64,000 nucleotides of DNA from Porphyra umbilicalis (taxonomy: Eukaryota > Rhodophyta > Bangiophyceae > Bangiales > Bangiaceae), in NCBI GenBank assembly GCA_002049455.2, contig KV918903.1:62001-126000 (forward strand), read 5' to 3'. This document shows, one piece after another, positions 24,241-34,852 of this stretch (position 1 is its first letter; every line of letters begins with the position of its first letter). The position numbers were made by a program, and so were the translations under genes. Below the pieces are notes generated by a model. The model was not told the origin of the DNA. It made no database searches and saw nothing but the letters and a program-made list of their open reading frames with translations.

Positions 24241-24854
24241 TGACGCGATCCCCCCGGTATGGGCCGGGGGAGGAGCCGCGAGCACACACGAATTGCGCCC
24301 AAAGGGAGCGGTGTGCGGTGCCCCCTTACGGCGCATGCCAGGTGAGGCTTAGGGCAGCCCCCGAGGCTAACATCCCTCTCCCCCAGGGCCCGAGTGGGGG
24401 AAGCGCCTAACACGGACGAGGAGACACGCGACCCCTCGATCCGGACCCCCTAGAGGTGCCTGGAATCTTGTGGAAGCTTCTTTGACCGGGGCAAATCCCG
24501 GGGGCGAGATTAGATCTCGGCCACGGTCGACATTCCACGAGGACTTCGATCGAAGACTTAAAAATCTGGGGATAAGTCCCTGGTGATGTATGAGGCTATT
24601 CAAGTCCAAGCTGGTTAAAGTCCAGGGGCCTGATCTCTCTTCCAGTGAAAGGGGGTCCCTTGATCCTTGGCAGGGGCCACGAGGACCCCGATTCAGGGAT
24701 TGTGGCCCGTCGAGCACCGGTCCCCCTATGACAATCTCTTCCAGGGTGGTCGGGACTGTGCACGTCCTGCGTATTGTTTCTGAGGGTATATGAGTGTTTG
24801 CTTTGTGATCATCGTGCGTGTTTGAATAAATCAGCATTGCGTTTGCGTTAGGTC
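24241..24854 (+). other. Possible terminal-repeat or 3'-end-like segment with AATAAA
   Basis: This block has no ORF of note but contains a TATA-like GGTATATGAG near 24786 and the polyadenylation signal AATAAA at 24825-24830, just before the 136-bp minisatellite. It could be an old terminal repeat or a transcript end. No second copy was found in the window, so I leave it unassigned. Confidence 0.25.
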
Positions 24855-25310
24855 CGGCGTTGCTGCGGGTTGGCACGTCTCCTCTCGTCGTCTTTGTTGC
24901 GGGTAGGCGCCTCTCCTCCAACCGTCTGCGCCGCCGTTGCGCGCGCCTCTTCCCCCCGTCTGAGTTTCTGGTACGCGCGTCTCCTCCCCCCGTCTGTGCC
25001 GCGTGTTGGGGCGTCTCCTCCCGTCGTCTTTGTTGCAGGTGGGTGCCTCTCCTCCGACCGTCTGCTCCGCCGTTGGGCGCGTGTCTTCCCCTCGTCTGTG
25101 TTTCTGGTACGCGCGTCTCCTCCCCCCGTCTGTGCTGCGGGTTGGCGCGTCTCCTCCCGTTGTCTTTGTTGCGGGTAGGCGCCTCTCCTCCAACCGTTTG
25201 CGCCGCCGTTGGGCGCGTGTCTTTCCCCCGTCTGTGTTTTTGGTCGGCGCGTCTCCTCCCCTCGTTTGTACTGTGGTGGGCGTCTCTCCCCCAACTGTGT
25301 CTGCTTGCAC
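24855..25310. repeat. Minisatellite, 136-bp unit, about 3.3 copies
   Basis: The anchor TCTTTGTTGC occurs at 24891, 25027 and 25163, exactly 136 bp apart. Each unit contains three related sub-blocks of about 45 bp built on CGTCTCCTC and CCGTCTG. Because 136 is not a multiple of three, the frame rotates by one in each unit, yet both strands remain open for 300-500 bp. The minus-strand reading is rich in Thr, Gly, Arg and Glu (EETRQPAAQTGGGD-like). I see no start or family that would make this a gene. Confidence 0.85.
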
Positions 25311-25609
25311 GTTCAAGGCCGATGCCGTTGACACGGCACCGTGTTTGTGTCAGCGGTCATGTGGGGGGGGAGATAGGAAAGAGTAGAGGTTAAGGGACGC
25401 CGCTGTTCGGTCACAGTTGTCGTCGAGTAGTGTCCAGAAAACGGGAAAGAGCATGGCATGCGACATCAGAACAGCGTATGCAATGACTGAAAAAAGCATA
25501 CATCCTCATGAGGCAAGCTACAGGCGACAGCACAGCATACTCAATTGTCAGCGCACAACAACAGAATAAAGAGCGGGCGAAGCGCACCGGGCACATCCAC
25601 CACAGACCA
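25311..25609. other. 3' flank of the zinc-finger gene
   Basis: Short spacer with a G9 run near 25362. It probably holds the 3' untranslated part of the minus-strand zinc-finger gene. No further feature seen. Confidence 0.3.
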
Positions 25610-26572
25610 TCACGAGGAACAAGCAAGGCTGCACGTGTGTCGCGCAAAAGCCGACGCCGTGTCAAACAGCCTCTCGCATCGGCGGCACTCAAACAGCACG
25701 TTGGCTCCCGGCGGCACGACGACGGTCGTGCCGCCGCTGACCTCATCGGCGGGCCCACCACGCCCGCTCAATTGCGTGCGGAAAGCGATGCTACACCCGG
25801 TCTCTTCTCCATCCGCAGCTGCGACGTGCCGCAACCCGCTGGCCGCTCCGTCTTCCCGACGCTGCTTGCGACTTCTCGAAGGGGCGACAACAGCCGGCGT
25901 TCTACTGGAACGATCGACGGGTCGGCTTCGGCCGTCGTGCTGGCGCCCTGTGGAAACACGAGCGAGACAATTCGGGCCAGCGCCCGCACCCGGTGGAGAG
26001 GCACGGCGACCATCGTCTGTCGCCGTCGTGGCTACACGAGCGCTGGGCGCCTGCCGGGCGTCGCCTTCGTCCGTCTCGCCGCCCGCTCCGTCCTGACGCG
26101 GCGCCGACGAATCGCTGTCGTTCGCCGACTCGTCTGCGTCTGCGGTTTCGGCCTCGGCCGCCTCCAGAAGACCAGCAAAGTGCTCGTCTTCGTCGCCCGT
26201 CCGACGAACCTCGTCCAGCGCCGCCCGCAGACGCGGCACCAGAGGGGCGTTCTGGTGAATCCGTCCGGCGCTTCGCAAGCGCTCGACCACCCGACGATGA
26301 TGATGGCCGCTCACGTGCGAGAAGAGGCTTTTTCCGGTGTCGTTGTGCAGCGCGCACAGAGTGCAGGCCCAGGGGTGCGCGGCAGAGGCGCTTGCAAGAA
26401 CCGCCGCAGCTGCCTCCAGACGGCGATGCTCCTTCCCACGGACATGCTGAGTGAGACTCGCCGGCCCCGTGAGCTTCATTGCACACAGACGACAATCAGT
26501 CAATCCCGGAATGCTCAGAATGGACGGCGGGGAGGGTCCAGGAGGAAGAGGGGGGGAGTGGGGAGCAGCCAT
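25610..26572 (-). CDS. Zinc-finger protein with two U1/matrin-like fingers and a C-terminal C2H2-like finger
   Basis: The open frame is longer, but the most plausible start is ATG 26572 (MAAPHSPPLPPGP), giving 320 residues; upstream codons are poor in domain sequence. Finger 1 is C27-x2-C30-x12-H43-x5-H49 (CRLCAMKLTGPASLTQHVRG) and is followed by KEHRR. Finger 2 is C70-x2-C73-x12-H86 with several His after it, followed by RR. Both match the U1-like/matrin spacing typical of RNA-binding or double-stranded RNA-binding fingers. Residues 120-290 are an acidic then Ser/Arg-rich linker. A third Cys2-His-Cys motif (CRRCERLFDTASAFARHTC) lies near the C-terminus. A nuclear nucleic-acid-binding role is likely; partners are unknown. 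It is an intact host-type gene with no introns evident. Confidence 0.6.
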   Translation of the reverse strand: MAAPHSPPLPPGPSPPSILSIPGLTDCRLCAMKLTGPASLTQHVRGKEHRRLEAAAAVLASASAAHPWACTLCALHNDTGKSLFSHVSGHHHRRVVERLRSAGRIHQNAPLVPRLRAALDEVRRTGDEDEHFAGLLEAAEAETADADESANDSDSSAPRQDGAGGETDEGDARQAPSARVATTATDDGRRASPPGAGAGPNCLARVSTGRQHDGRSRPVDRSSRTPAVVAPSRSRKQRREDGAASGLRHVAAADGEETGCSIAFRTQLSGRGGPADEVSGGTTVVVPPGANVLFECRRCERLFDTASAFARHTCSLACSS

Positions 26573-27403
26573 GGCCAGGCGGTGCGCGCAATGGTGGGAG
26601 AAAGGGTGCGGTAAGAGGAGCGGCCAAGGGCGGTTCCCGGTACGCGCAGATGACCACGAGCTCGAAAAAGATTGGTGGCGCGTCGAGGATGTAGCAGCAG
26701 GGTGCAAGGGCGACATGGGGAGAGTCAGAGCAGATGTGCTGCTGGGCCAGGTCGTCAGCAACACGGAAACATGCCGCGAACACTGCGATTGACCATTCAG
26801 CTTGCAACGGGACACGAGAATGACTGTTGGACTCTTTTTTTTCGATCTCAACGTGATAGACTTAGAGGGCGACAGCCAATAAGAACCGCAAGAACCGTGC
26901 TTTTCCTTGGAATTTTTGAATGCAAAAGTATGCAATTATTGAATGCAGGAGTACATGCATCCCGACGCGATCATGCGGCATTCGAGCAAGGCGATCGACG
27001 GGGTCCTCGGCTGAAGCACGGCTGGCCTGGACCAATCGACGATGCTTAGCAAGGCACCATTGCGGGTCGCAAATTCGTGTGCGTCCCACTGGTCGCTCGC
27101 ACGACTCCCTCGGGGCACACTGCTGGATCTTGTTTGTCGTCGCCGCATGGCACGCTTGGTCGCAGCGAGCCCGGGCACCTCTCTTTAACCCGGAATCCTC
27201 CCCGCTTGGACCCAGCCTCATCCCCCCTTTGACCTGGCTGCATGTCGTAAACTCGGCCGGACCGCTTGCGTGGGGGATCTCTATCACCGCTTGCACGCGA
27301 TCATGCTCCGTAACCACACATTGGTGGCGGCCAGCGGCGGCAACCGGGAGTCATCGACGGCGGGCCTGCCTCGAAACGGACGCGTCAGGACAGTACCCGG
27401 GCC
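26573..27403. other. Divergent spacer between zinc-finger and F-box genes
   Basis: This is the head-to-head interval between two host genes, about 830 bp. No gene is supportable. An ATG at 27303 opens a short plus-strand frame that ends just inside the F-box exon and could be a first exon. Promoters for both genes probably lie here; a T8 run is at about 26834. Confidence 0.3.
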
Positions 27404-28999
27404 GTGCACGGCCCTCAACTGGTCACCATCTCCCCGCCTTCACTTTCACAGTGCCCCCAAACAGCGTCTTTAGAGAGCCTCCCAAGTGAGGTTCGCCAAT
27501 TGGTGCTGGACGAGTTGCCCGTCTGCGACCGCCTGGCGATGGCTGACGTGTCGAAGGGCTGGCGCGAGGCGTGCACGACCGACACACTGCACACAGCCAT
27601 TGGCTGGGCCGTTCTCGGAGATGACGCGACGTCAGACGAGCGCCGCCTGTTTCACTGGCGTGCCTCAGGGATTTCGAAGACGGGGGGTCCTGGGAGCGTG
27701 GAGGAAGGGAGAGAGCTGCTGCCGTCCGCGTTACCACTGGCCGCACGGGCTGAGGTAGAGACGCAAGGACGGATCATCCTCCTCGTGCTGCGCGTCGTTG
27801 CGACTGTGAGCCGCCTGCTGGACGGGCTTGCCGGTGGTACGACGCCTATGCTCGAAATCGAACGGTGGTCGGAGCACGTCGCGGCTACTTCTTCTTCGCG
27901 TGTTTTTCCGTCACCAGCCCGTGTGCGTGATCGGTCACCGCGCGACGTGTCCGCTGAGGTAGTTACTTGGGTGTGGAGCATTCAGCTGACCGCCGATGTG
28001 GTGGCGGACGGCAGTGTGCAGGTTCGTTTTGACGCGGGGTCGGTGCTACGCATGGCGTTTTTTGGCGCGCTCGAGGAGGTCGCGGATGCAGTTCAAGATA
28101 CGGTCGGTCGCGCGCCGAGCAAGGTGACACCCACCATGCTCCCGGACGGGGCGGCCCGTGCGGCTCGCCGGGCAGCCATTCCTTTGGCCCTCGTCAAGCT
28201 ACGCTTGCGGGTACGGCGCTTGCTCTTCTTGCAGGAGCGGGTGCGCGCGCATGCGGCGGGCAGTTTCCGTCCTCACGGGGCGTCTGTGCCTATTGTACGT
28301 CATCACGTGCATCATTGGGTGCGCGCCGCCGTGGCGCTTCGGTCCGGTTTGGTGGCCCAGTTTGTCGGTGGAATAAATGCCGTGGACGAGAGTCAGGCGG
28401 CCGACTTTTTGGCATTCACTGTCGCGGTCTACGACCGGGTAGCGGCTGCACGGCCGACGTTGACGCAGCCCAGGCGCTGCATGCACTGGGCGCCCGTCGA
28501 GTGGCACATCATGTGGTTTGCGGTGGCAGCGTTTTCGTCTGACGCACGAGGCGGTGGTACGGTGGATGACGTGGCTGCACTCGCAGCGTGTATACGTGTC
28601 CGGCAGCTGTGCGTCACGTGGGGGTGGCGTCGTCGCAGCGCATTGTCAAGTCCACCATGTATGCCTCCCTTTGACTCTTGTGCGGAGTATCACCCGTCAC
28701 GCCGACGTAAATCGCGCATGACTTTGTTTGATTTGCACCCTGTCGCTGTCCCCTCCATGTTTCCAGCAAGCCGCCACACCGCTCCCCCTGCCCCACACGG
28801 TCCATCACAACCGCCGCCGGCCCGCACCGCTAGCCGACCTGCCTCGCCGAGCGCCATCTCCCCGCGTGGGCAGCTGCACTCGGGTAGCCCCCGCTCCGCC
28901 CGCCCTCGTCCACCCAGCTTGGGCCGCCCGTACTGCCCCCCGCCGCCGCAAACCTCCGCCAGAGCAAAGTTACGAAGCGCACGTTTGGGGGCCTATTGA
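27404..28999 (+). CDS. F-box protein
   Basis: One frame of about 530 codons. Near its start lies a clear F-box: SLPSEVRQLVLDELPVCDRL then AMADVSKGWREAC (L-P-x-E-[VI]-x(8)-L-P..D-L...V-S-x-x-W), which binds Skp1 in SCF ubiquitin ligases. The following 300 residues are mostly helical with no repeat type I can name (no kelch, LRR or WD motifs). The last 100 residues are Pro/Ser/Arg-rich and end in a stop at 28999. No ATG precedes the F-box in this frame. A pyrimidine-rich acceptor-like CACTTTCACAG ends at about 27451, so a short first exon upstream (perhaps from ATG 27303) is likely and the given start is only the open-frame limit. It is a candidate substrate receptor; the target is unknown. Confidence 0.6.
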   Translation: MHGPQLVTISPPSLSQCPQTASLESLPSEVRQLVLDELPVCDRLAMADVSKGWREACTTDTLHTAIGWAVLGDDATSDERRLFHWRASGISKTGGPGSVEEGRELLPSALPLAARAEVETQGRIILLVLRVVATVSRLLDGLAGGTTPMLEIERWSEHVAATSSSRVFPSPARVRDRSPRDVSAEVVTWVWSIQLTADVVADGSVQVRFDAGSVLRMAFFGALEEVADAVQDTVGRAPSKVTPTMLPDGAARAARRAAIPLALVKLRLRVRRLLFLQERVRAHAAGSFRPHGASVPIVRHHVHHWVRAAVALRSGLVAQFVGGINAVDESQAADFLAFTVAVYDRVAAARPTLTQPRRCMHWAPVEWHIMWFAVAAFSSDARGGGTVDDVAALAACIRVRQLCVTWGWRRRSALSSPPCMPPFDSCAEYHPSRRRKSRMTLFDLHPVAVPSMFPASRHTAPPAPHGPSQPPPARTASRPASPSAISPRGQLHSGSPRSARPRPPSLGRPYCPPPPQTSARAKLRSARLGAY

Positions 29000-29202
29000 A
29001 ACATCCTTGTCAGGCGTCTTCTTGCATGCCCTACATGAGAACAACAAGAAAAAAATCCTGCACGAAGTGGAGAGCCGACTGATGACTTGCGCCAAAGATG
29101 CCATAAGACACCAGGCGTCGTACATTCCGGCACACGCTCCTGGGTCTCCCACGCTCTGTCGGGGAGCCCCTCGACACTCAACCAGGGCATCTGAACCATG
29201 GT

Positions 29203-32200
29203 TTACGAATCACTCTTGCCAGCCGGTGACCTCGTATCCATGAAAAAAAAAGTATCTTTCCCGGGCACAAGCTCACTCGCAGCGAACAAGCCAACCCAGA
29301 TGTAACCGCAAACACTCAACAGCTTCGGAACGAGGTTCGCCCGCGCCCGACTGTGGTTCACGTACCGTATGCGACTGCCGACGCGAGTGGCGTCGAGTAC
29401 GACGTCTCGCGTCAAGGTGTACAAGTATCTGACACCCACCGCGTCGTACACCTGCCCTCTTGCATGCCCCTCATCGTGGGGCACAAGCTCGCCGACGTAC
29501 TCCCCAACAAAGTCGCTGGTCCCCGTCCGTTCTGCAGCAAACACTCCATAATCGTGCGTATCAGACTTACCCAGCACAAGCCGAGCGCGCAAGACCAGCT
29601 GACCCTGCACGTTTCCGCAGCGCCTCGTACCACATCCGCCATCGGCTGCAGCCGATGGGGGCAAGTGCGCCCCACACATCCCACAAGCGTCCGGGTCGCA
29701 CTCTCGGTCGACCGCAAAGCACGGGCAGTAATCCGTAGCGCAGCGCGAGGGAGCCACGCACGAGCACCAGACACGACGAAAGCAGAGGTGGGACCCACGC
29801 GCCGGTGCCGGCCCCGATTGTGATGCAGAGAAGGAAGAGAGAGGTCCGGCCCAAGAGCCGCCAGCAGTTGTCCGCCCCGCGTCGTCGACGACATGTCGTC
29901 CACCGACCGTAGACATCAAAGCACCAAACGATGGACTGGAGGCGGTGACCGCATCAGGTGCCGCAGTCCCCACCCACCGCACCCGGGCGCACCCACAATA
30001 CTTCTCACAGAGAATTTGCACCCGTGCGCACCTGCAGACCTCAGGACTGCAACGGCCGACATGAAAGCACGGCCGATAGTCCGCAGCACGCCCATCTTCG
30101 TCGTTCATGCCTCTCGGGGAGAGGGAGAGTGTGGTGCCTTGCTATCGCGGGCGTTGCGAAGAAACAGCCTGCGACAAGAACCTCGGGGAGCCCGTTGCCC
30201 GACGAGGGGAGTCATTCGTGGGCGCGTCCTCAAGTGGAGGCGTCACATAACGGCGACGCTCCTCAGGCAGCCTCATTGCTGCAATATAGGCGATCACTGT
30301 ACGACACGTGTGCCCAGGTACGAAGGCTGCCAGTCGACAGCTGTCGTGCTGGCCCACTATGCCGCTACCGGCTCGAAGAAGAGCAACCTGGTCGGCCGTC
30401 CACCCGTCGTCCCCCTCTGCGGTTGCACGCAGATGACGGCAGGGATCGAATCCGCAGTCCGGACGCGCGTTGGCGGCGACACCAACCGCCCCGTGAGTTG
30501 CCGCAGCCAGCCGCGCGAGACGCACGGACGACTGCGCAGGCAAAGAGACACCGCGACACACTTGAGCGCTGACCACCGCGCCATGCCCGGCCGCAGGGGG
30601 GTTTTCCTCGTGCCCCGCGACGAGATGGTCCACGCTTGACCTCCTCTGGTGCGCCTCGAGGAAGGCAAGCACGTTGGCATCGGGTGGAAGATGAACAGGT
30701 ACAACGCCGGGGGTAGTCGGTACTGGCTCACTGCATGCGGGACCATGAAGACGGCACGCGTAGCGTAAACAAACGCGGCACAGCAGTCGGGAGAACGTAT
30801 CCCGTTCAAGTACCGTCGTGTCCATTGGAGGTGGCATTGTGGGCACCGCCATAGGCGTACCGGTGGAGACATGTCGAGAAACTGCTTCAAGAAGAGACCC
30901 GCCGAGGGACGCTTCCGCTGCCACAACACCAGCCCCAGGCGACCGCAACACCGAGCGCAATTCTCGCAGTCCGGACACGTCGGCACGAAGACGGAGCCCC
31001 TCCTCACACGCAGCTGCGGCGGCGCCGGCTTGGCGAACCGCGCAGGCCCGGCTCGAGGGGCCAAGACCGGCAGCCGTGGCGTCGTCCACGGCATCGTTGC
31101 ACGCACGTGCGCGAAGCACTGTGAGGGCGCCTAGCACCGGCAGACATGTGGACAGCGGCCGCCTGGTCCAAGAAGCGTCGGAGTCTGGACGCGCCCGTGA
31201 CAATGGTCCGGGATCCGAGGGAGGCGCACCGCTGCCGAGAACAACAGCGAGACTCACACCACCCGTGATTTCGTCAAGACACTTAAGGCGGGCTCTTGTC
31301 CATGCCTGCTCCACCCTCTCCGTCTCGTTGTCCCGGGCACGTCTCTCAATTAGGGCAATCGTGCGCCTGACATTGGCTGCATTGCAGCCGAGGAGGGTGG
31401 CCAAAGAGTCCACAACCGCCGCCCCATCTCCAACTGTCTTCACGACGGACCAGATGCCACGTCGAGTTGCGGCACGTCGCGTCGTGGAAGAGAGGTGAAA
31501 GTAGTCCGAGGGATGGCCATCTGCTCCGTCTTCAGACGCGTCGCTACCAGGGGCTGAGGTGGATAAAGTCGAGCTAGATATATCCGCACAGTATACTCGG
31601 ATATATCCATATTCATGCCGTAGCTGCGTATTCTTAATGTACTCTGTCCATGCACCGACGATTATAATGTGCCTTAATAATTCTCTGAGGTCAGGATATA
31701 ATGTAATCAGAGTGGAGATACTTTGCCTGAGTTTATCCGACTCCCGGAATCGGCTGTGCGCTACAACAACAGTCTGGGGCAGCCCTTGCGACGCCGCAGG
31801 CGAACAAGATGCCAATGTTGGCTACCAGATATGCGATAGGAGCTGGACCTTCGCAACTAAGAGAGAAATGTGTCTGGCACACCTGAGCCGGATGCCCGGA
31901 CCACGACGCGAAGGTGTTTGGGTATCCGCAGAATGATCCTATCCCCTTCGCGTGAGGAGCAGCCCTGCCGCCCTGCTTCTCGTCGCATAAAAACTGCGCC
32001 TCTTTGCTGTCACAATACCTTCCAGCGTCGACCACTGTTGCACCCCGACGAGCACTCGTCGTGACTTGGGGAGCACTGCCCGCAGCACCACAAATCTTTC
32101 TGTGTCCGACGACGAGATTGTAGCTTTTAGTTTGCACGCTGGAATTGTGCAGGTACACCATACCACTCCAGTTTCCCAGGAGATTGGGACCACCTCAAAA

Positions 32201-33805
32201 CGTACGTTGGCTGGCGCTAGACTGTGTTGGCGGCGTCGTCGGACAACCTCTCGTTGGTACATGCGTCGATCCCTATTTGCGCAGAAGTGTCCTCGGACGG
32301 AATATAATCACTCTAGGTACACAGATTATAATCGAAATCGGAGCGATAACATATCCGAATATAATGCTGATCCTGAATCCGACCGACGAGGTCAGATCCG
32401 AATCCAGATACATGATATCATCAAAAACTCAAATCTGAGTGCATGTCAGCGCAACTGGAGTATATTCAGATTCCATGAAAAGTGACAGATTCAAAAGCCC
32501 CTGGTCGCTACCGTCGCTGTCGTCTCGCCCCGCCCATCGGTCCTGCAGCGCCGCCCTAGCTGCGTCTGCACAGCTTCCAACACGGTCCCCCATGTGGGGC
32601 ACAAACCTCTGCGATGGCACATCCTCGACTCGCCGCCACGATTGACGCACAGGTACGTAAAACGTGAACGTCGGAAGCTGCTCCACCGCAGGCAGGCGCG
32701 TGAGACGCACGGCGCCGACGAGAAGTGACAATGGACCAGCGAGCTCAAGCCGCCCGCTGTCCACGTGCCAGTCGGTCCCACGGGAGCATGACCTTGCCGC
32801 TGTTGACGATTGCGGAACCACGCTACGGTTGACGCCCGACAAAGACGACGGACTCGCATCACGCTCCGTTCGCGGCTTCTTCTGCGGAATGAGACACGAC
32901 GCCCATGTACCGTCTCTATCTTCTTTGTGGAGCTCTGAGGTTGATGATAATGCCAGCTCCAGATGCTCACGGTCCCGACGCCGCCCCCCAGCCTCCCCCC
33001 TCCCATTCCGCCACCGGTCCCCGCATATGCGGCCGAGGGTATCTTCATCGCCAACGAGGGTGGTTGCAACGTCCACGGCCGCCCGTGTCCAACACTGCGC
33101 CACTGGGGGAGTACCGTCAATGTGCTCAATGGCAACGACGTCGAGCGTTGCTAACACAGGAGTAATGTCAATACCAGAGGCCGAGCGCCGTGCCAGCGCC
33201 AGTTGGCGCGCAACCGCTGCCCGGTTCACGCGGATAGCCGTCTGGACAGCTGGACGGCTGCACCGAAGAGCGTGGCTCCTCGTGCGCTCGAGCACGGAGA
33301 CGACGATCCGACTGGTTCCAGATTGAAAGGGTGCCCCCGCGCCCGACACGGTATTACCGCCTGCGTCCGACGGGGCAACACCACCCGCACCCGACCTGGC
33401 ACAACCGCCCGCCCCCAATGGCGCCGCACCACCCGCATCCGACACAGCACCGCCCCCCGCGCCCGACAGGGCAGCACCACCTGCAACCGACGGGGCAACA
33501 CCACCCGCACCCGATGCGGCACCACCGCCCGCCCCCAATGGCGCCGCGCCACCCGCAACCGACACAGCACCGCCCCCTGCACCCGACAGGGCAACACCAC
33601 CCGCACCCGACGCGGCAGCACCACACGCATCCGACGCGGCACCACCCCCCGCCCCCAATGGCGCCACACCACCCGCAACCGTCACAGCACCGCCCCCCGC
33701 GCCCGACAGCGCAAAAACACCCGCACCCGACGCGGCACCACGCCCGTGGGCGGTCGGCCCTTCATCGGGCCACTCAAGCAGGTGATCCAGTGTGACACAT
33801 TCCAT
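29203..33805 (-). CDS. EZH: E(z)/EZH-type histone H3K27 methyltransferase (PRC2 catalytic subunit), interrupted by a transposon
   Basis: The start chosen is ATG 33805; the open frame begins at a GTG. Residues 15-165 are a Gly/Ala repeat. WRRVEDVPSQRFVPHMGDR (about 32582-32640) matches the N-terminal E(z) 'VEDe..L..IPYMGDEV'. A 956-bp hAT element then interrupts the gene (31548-32503); both sides share one frame (..GSD | ASEDG..). Next come LLCRVCLRYACRLHG (about 30742-30786; E(z) 'FCRRCF.YDC.LH'), a SANT/MCSS-like WTADQ...CRLAAF...TCRTVIAYI (about 30275-30402), a CXC domain (CEKYCGCA; CPCFAVDRECDPDACGMC, about 29630-30085) with a 70-residue insert, and SET (GVFAAERTGTSDFVGEY, RYVNHS). An intron of roughly 70 nt probably lies between 30183 and 30112. 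The product would trimethylate H3K27 in the nucleus. At the end, a T9 run (29243-29251) gives FFFMDTRS; a shifted frame would give a family-like GYEV end. Assignment is firm; function of this allele is doubtful. Confidence 0.85.
31548..32503. mobile_element. Non-autonomous hAT element inside the E(z) gene, 956 bp
   Basis: The element starts CAGGGGCT and ends AGCCCCTG (8-bp perfect inverted repeat) and is flanked by a perfect 8-bp target duplication GTCGCTAC (31540-31547 and 32504-32511). Both features are typical of hAT. It is A+T-richer than the surrounding gene, contains many ATATCC/GGATAT and AATATAAT motifs, and has no transposase. Its left 190 bp (31548-31738) resembles, in inverted orientation, 49778-49968 next to a hAT transposase. 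It interrupts E(z) coding sequence in frame, and open frames of both flanking E(z) segments run some way into it, creating spurious protein ends. Confidence 0.95.
33346..33760. repeat. In-frame 120-bp repeat (about 3 copies) in the E(z) gene
   Basis: The string CGCCCCCAATGGCGCC recurs at a spacing of exactly 120 bp (near 33410, 33530, 33650) within a longer array of roughly 24-bp sub-units. On the minus strand it encodes about 40-residue units of the type GAGGGAASGAGGVA. The period is a multiple of three, so length changes keep the frame, unlike the 136-bp array at 25 kb. Confidence 0.85.
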
Positions 33806-34343
33806 TTCCGCGTCGTGCAGGGATGGGTGACAGGCCACGGCGGGAAACGGGCGCCTGACGGGGCGTCAGGCTCAGTGCAATCTGTCCGTCAGGAAGGAGG
33901 ACCGTTGGACGACACCCGCAGTGGTTCACGAGACGAATTGGTTCCAATCCAAATTATGCTGTACTTCACTCTGAGAGAGCAGCAACATGGGCCAATCAAA
34001 CTGCGTCGCGTGGAAAAGACCTGCAGTTGGTCGGTCTCAGGCGCATTCCGAGTTGCTGAATGGACAGGAACTGAACCTGGATCCACCTTGGCGCCCCTTC
34101 CCTCAACCGTCTCGACCCATCTCGTCTCGCCACGCGAGTGCGCGCCACAACGTCCAGGCGCGCCCTGCCCCCACCGCCTGCTTCGGTACGTGATTACCAC
34201 AGCAGGCACGGATGTCGCATAAACCTGGACGGTGCTCGGCAACGGCACACCTTCCCCGCCGAGCGAGGCGCCTTGCGCGCCCGCCCCTGCCTGTGCCGTC
34301 AGCGCCTTGGCGGTGGCGTCGGGGGAGCGCGCGGGCGGTACCG
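33806..34343. other. 5' flank of E(z); no gene seen
   Basis: The interval upstream of the E(z) start has no recognisable coding domain. It probably contains the E(z) promoter, which I cannot define. Confidence 0.3.
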
Positions 34344-34641
34344 TTCACGACGACGGCGGCACGGCGCCAGTCGTCGCCACCTGTGCCGACGACGGGCGGC
34401 AGCGTCCGCTCCTGTGGCGCGCGTGTGCGCGCGCCACGCGAGAATGCGGATGACGGAGGCGCTCCTGGGGGGCGGGAGCAACAAGAGCGCCTTTCACGAC
34501 GACGGCGGCACGGCACCAGTCGTCGCCACCTGTGCCGACGACGGGCGGCAGCGTTTGCGCCTGTGGCGCGCGTGTGCGCGCGCCACGCGAGGATGCGGAT
34601 TGGGAAGGCGCTCCTGGGGAGCGGGAGCAACGCGAGCGCGG
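34344..34641. repeat. Tandem duplication, 149-bp unit, two copies
   Basis: TTCACGACGACGGCGGCACGG begins at 34344 and again at 34493, and the two units stay aligned through CGCGTGTGCGCGCGCCACGCGAG. A partial third unit precedes the array. The repeat is open in most frames because of its composition. No gene is claimed. Confidence 0.75.
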
Positions 34642-34852
34642 TCGTAGCTGGCGGACAACGAGGCAAAACAGCTGTGGTGGCTGCAACGGCTGTCGGTGGC
34701 GCGACCCTGCCGGTTGTGCGGCGTGTGGCGGCGGTTGGATGGCGAAGCACCGCTGATGAGGGATGGGTAGTGGACGTTGTCTGAGGAGAGGTGCCTGGTT
34801 AAACGTTGGTGATGCGGCGGCTGAGGGCGACGCGGAAGTGGAGACGGCGGCG

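Noticed and set aside
24831-25393. Repeat-protein gene in the 136-bp minisatellite
   Set aside because: The unit length is not a multiple of three, so no single protein repeat is maintained.
31560-31815. First 85 residues of the E(z) middle frame
   Set aside because: Encoded by the inserted hAT element, not by E(z).
33203-34222. Plus-strand Arg/Thr-rich 339-codon frame
   Set aside because: Antisense of the Gly/Ala repeat of E(z).
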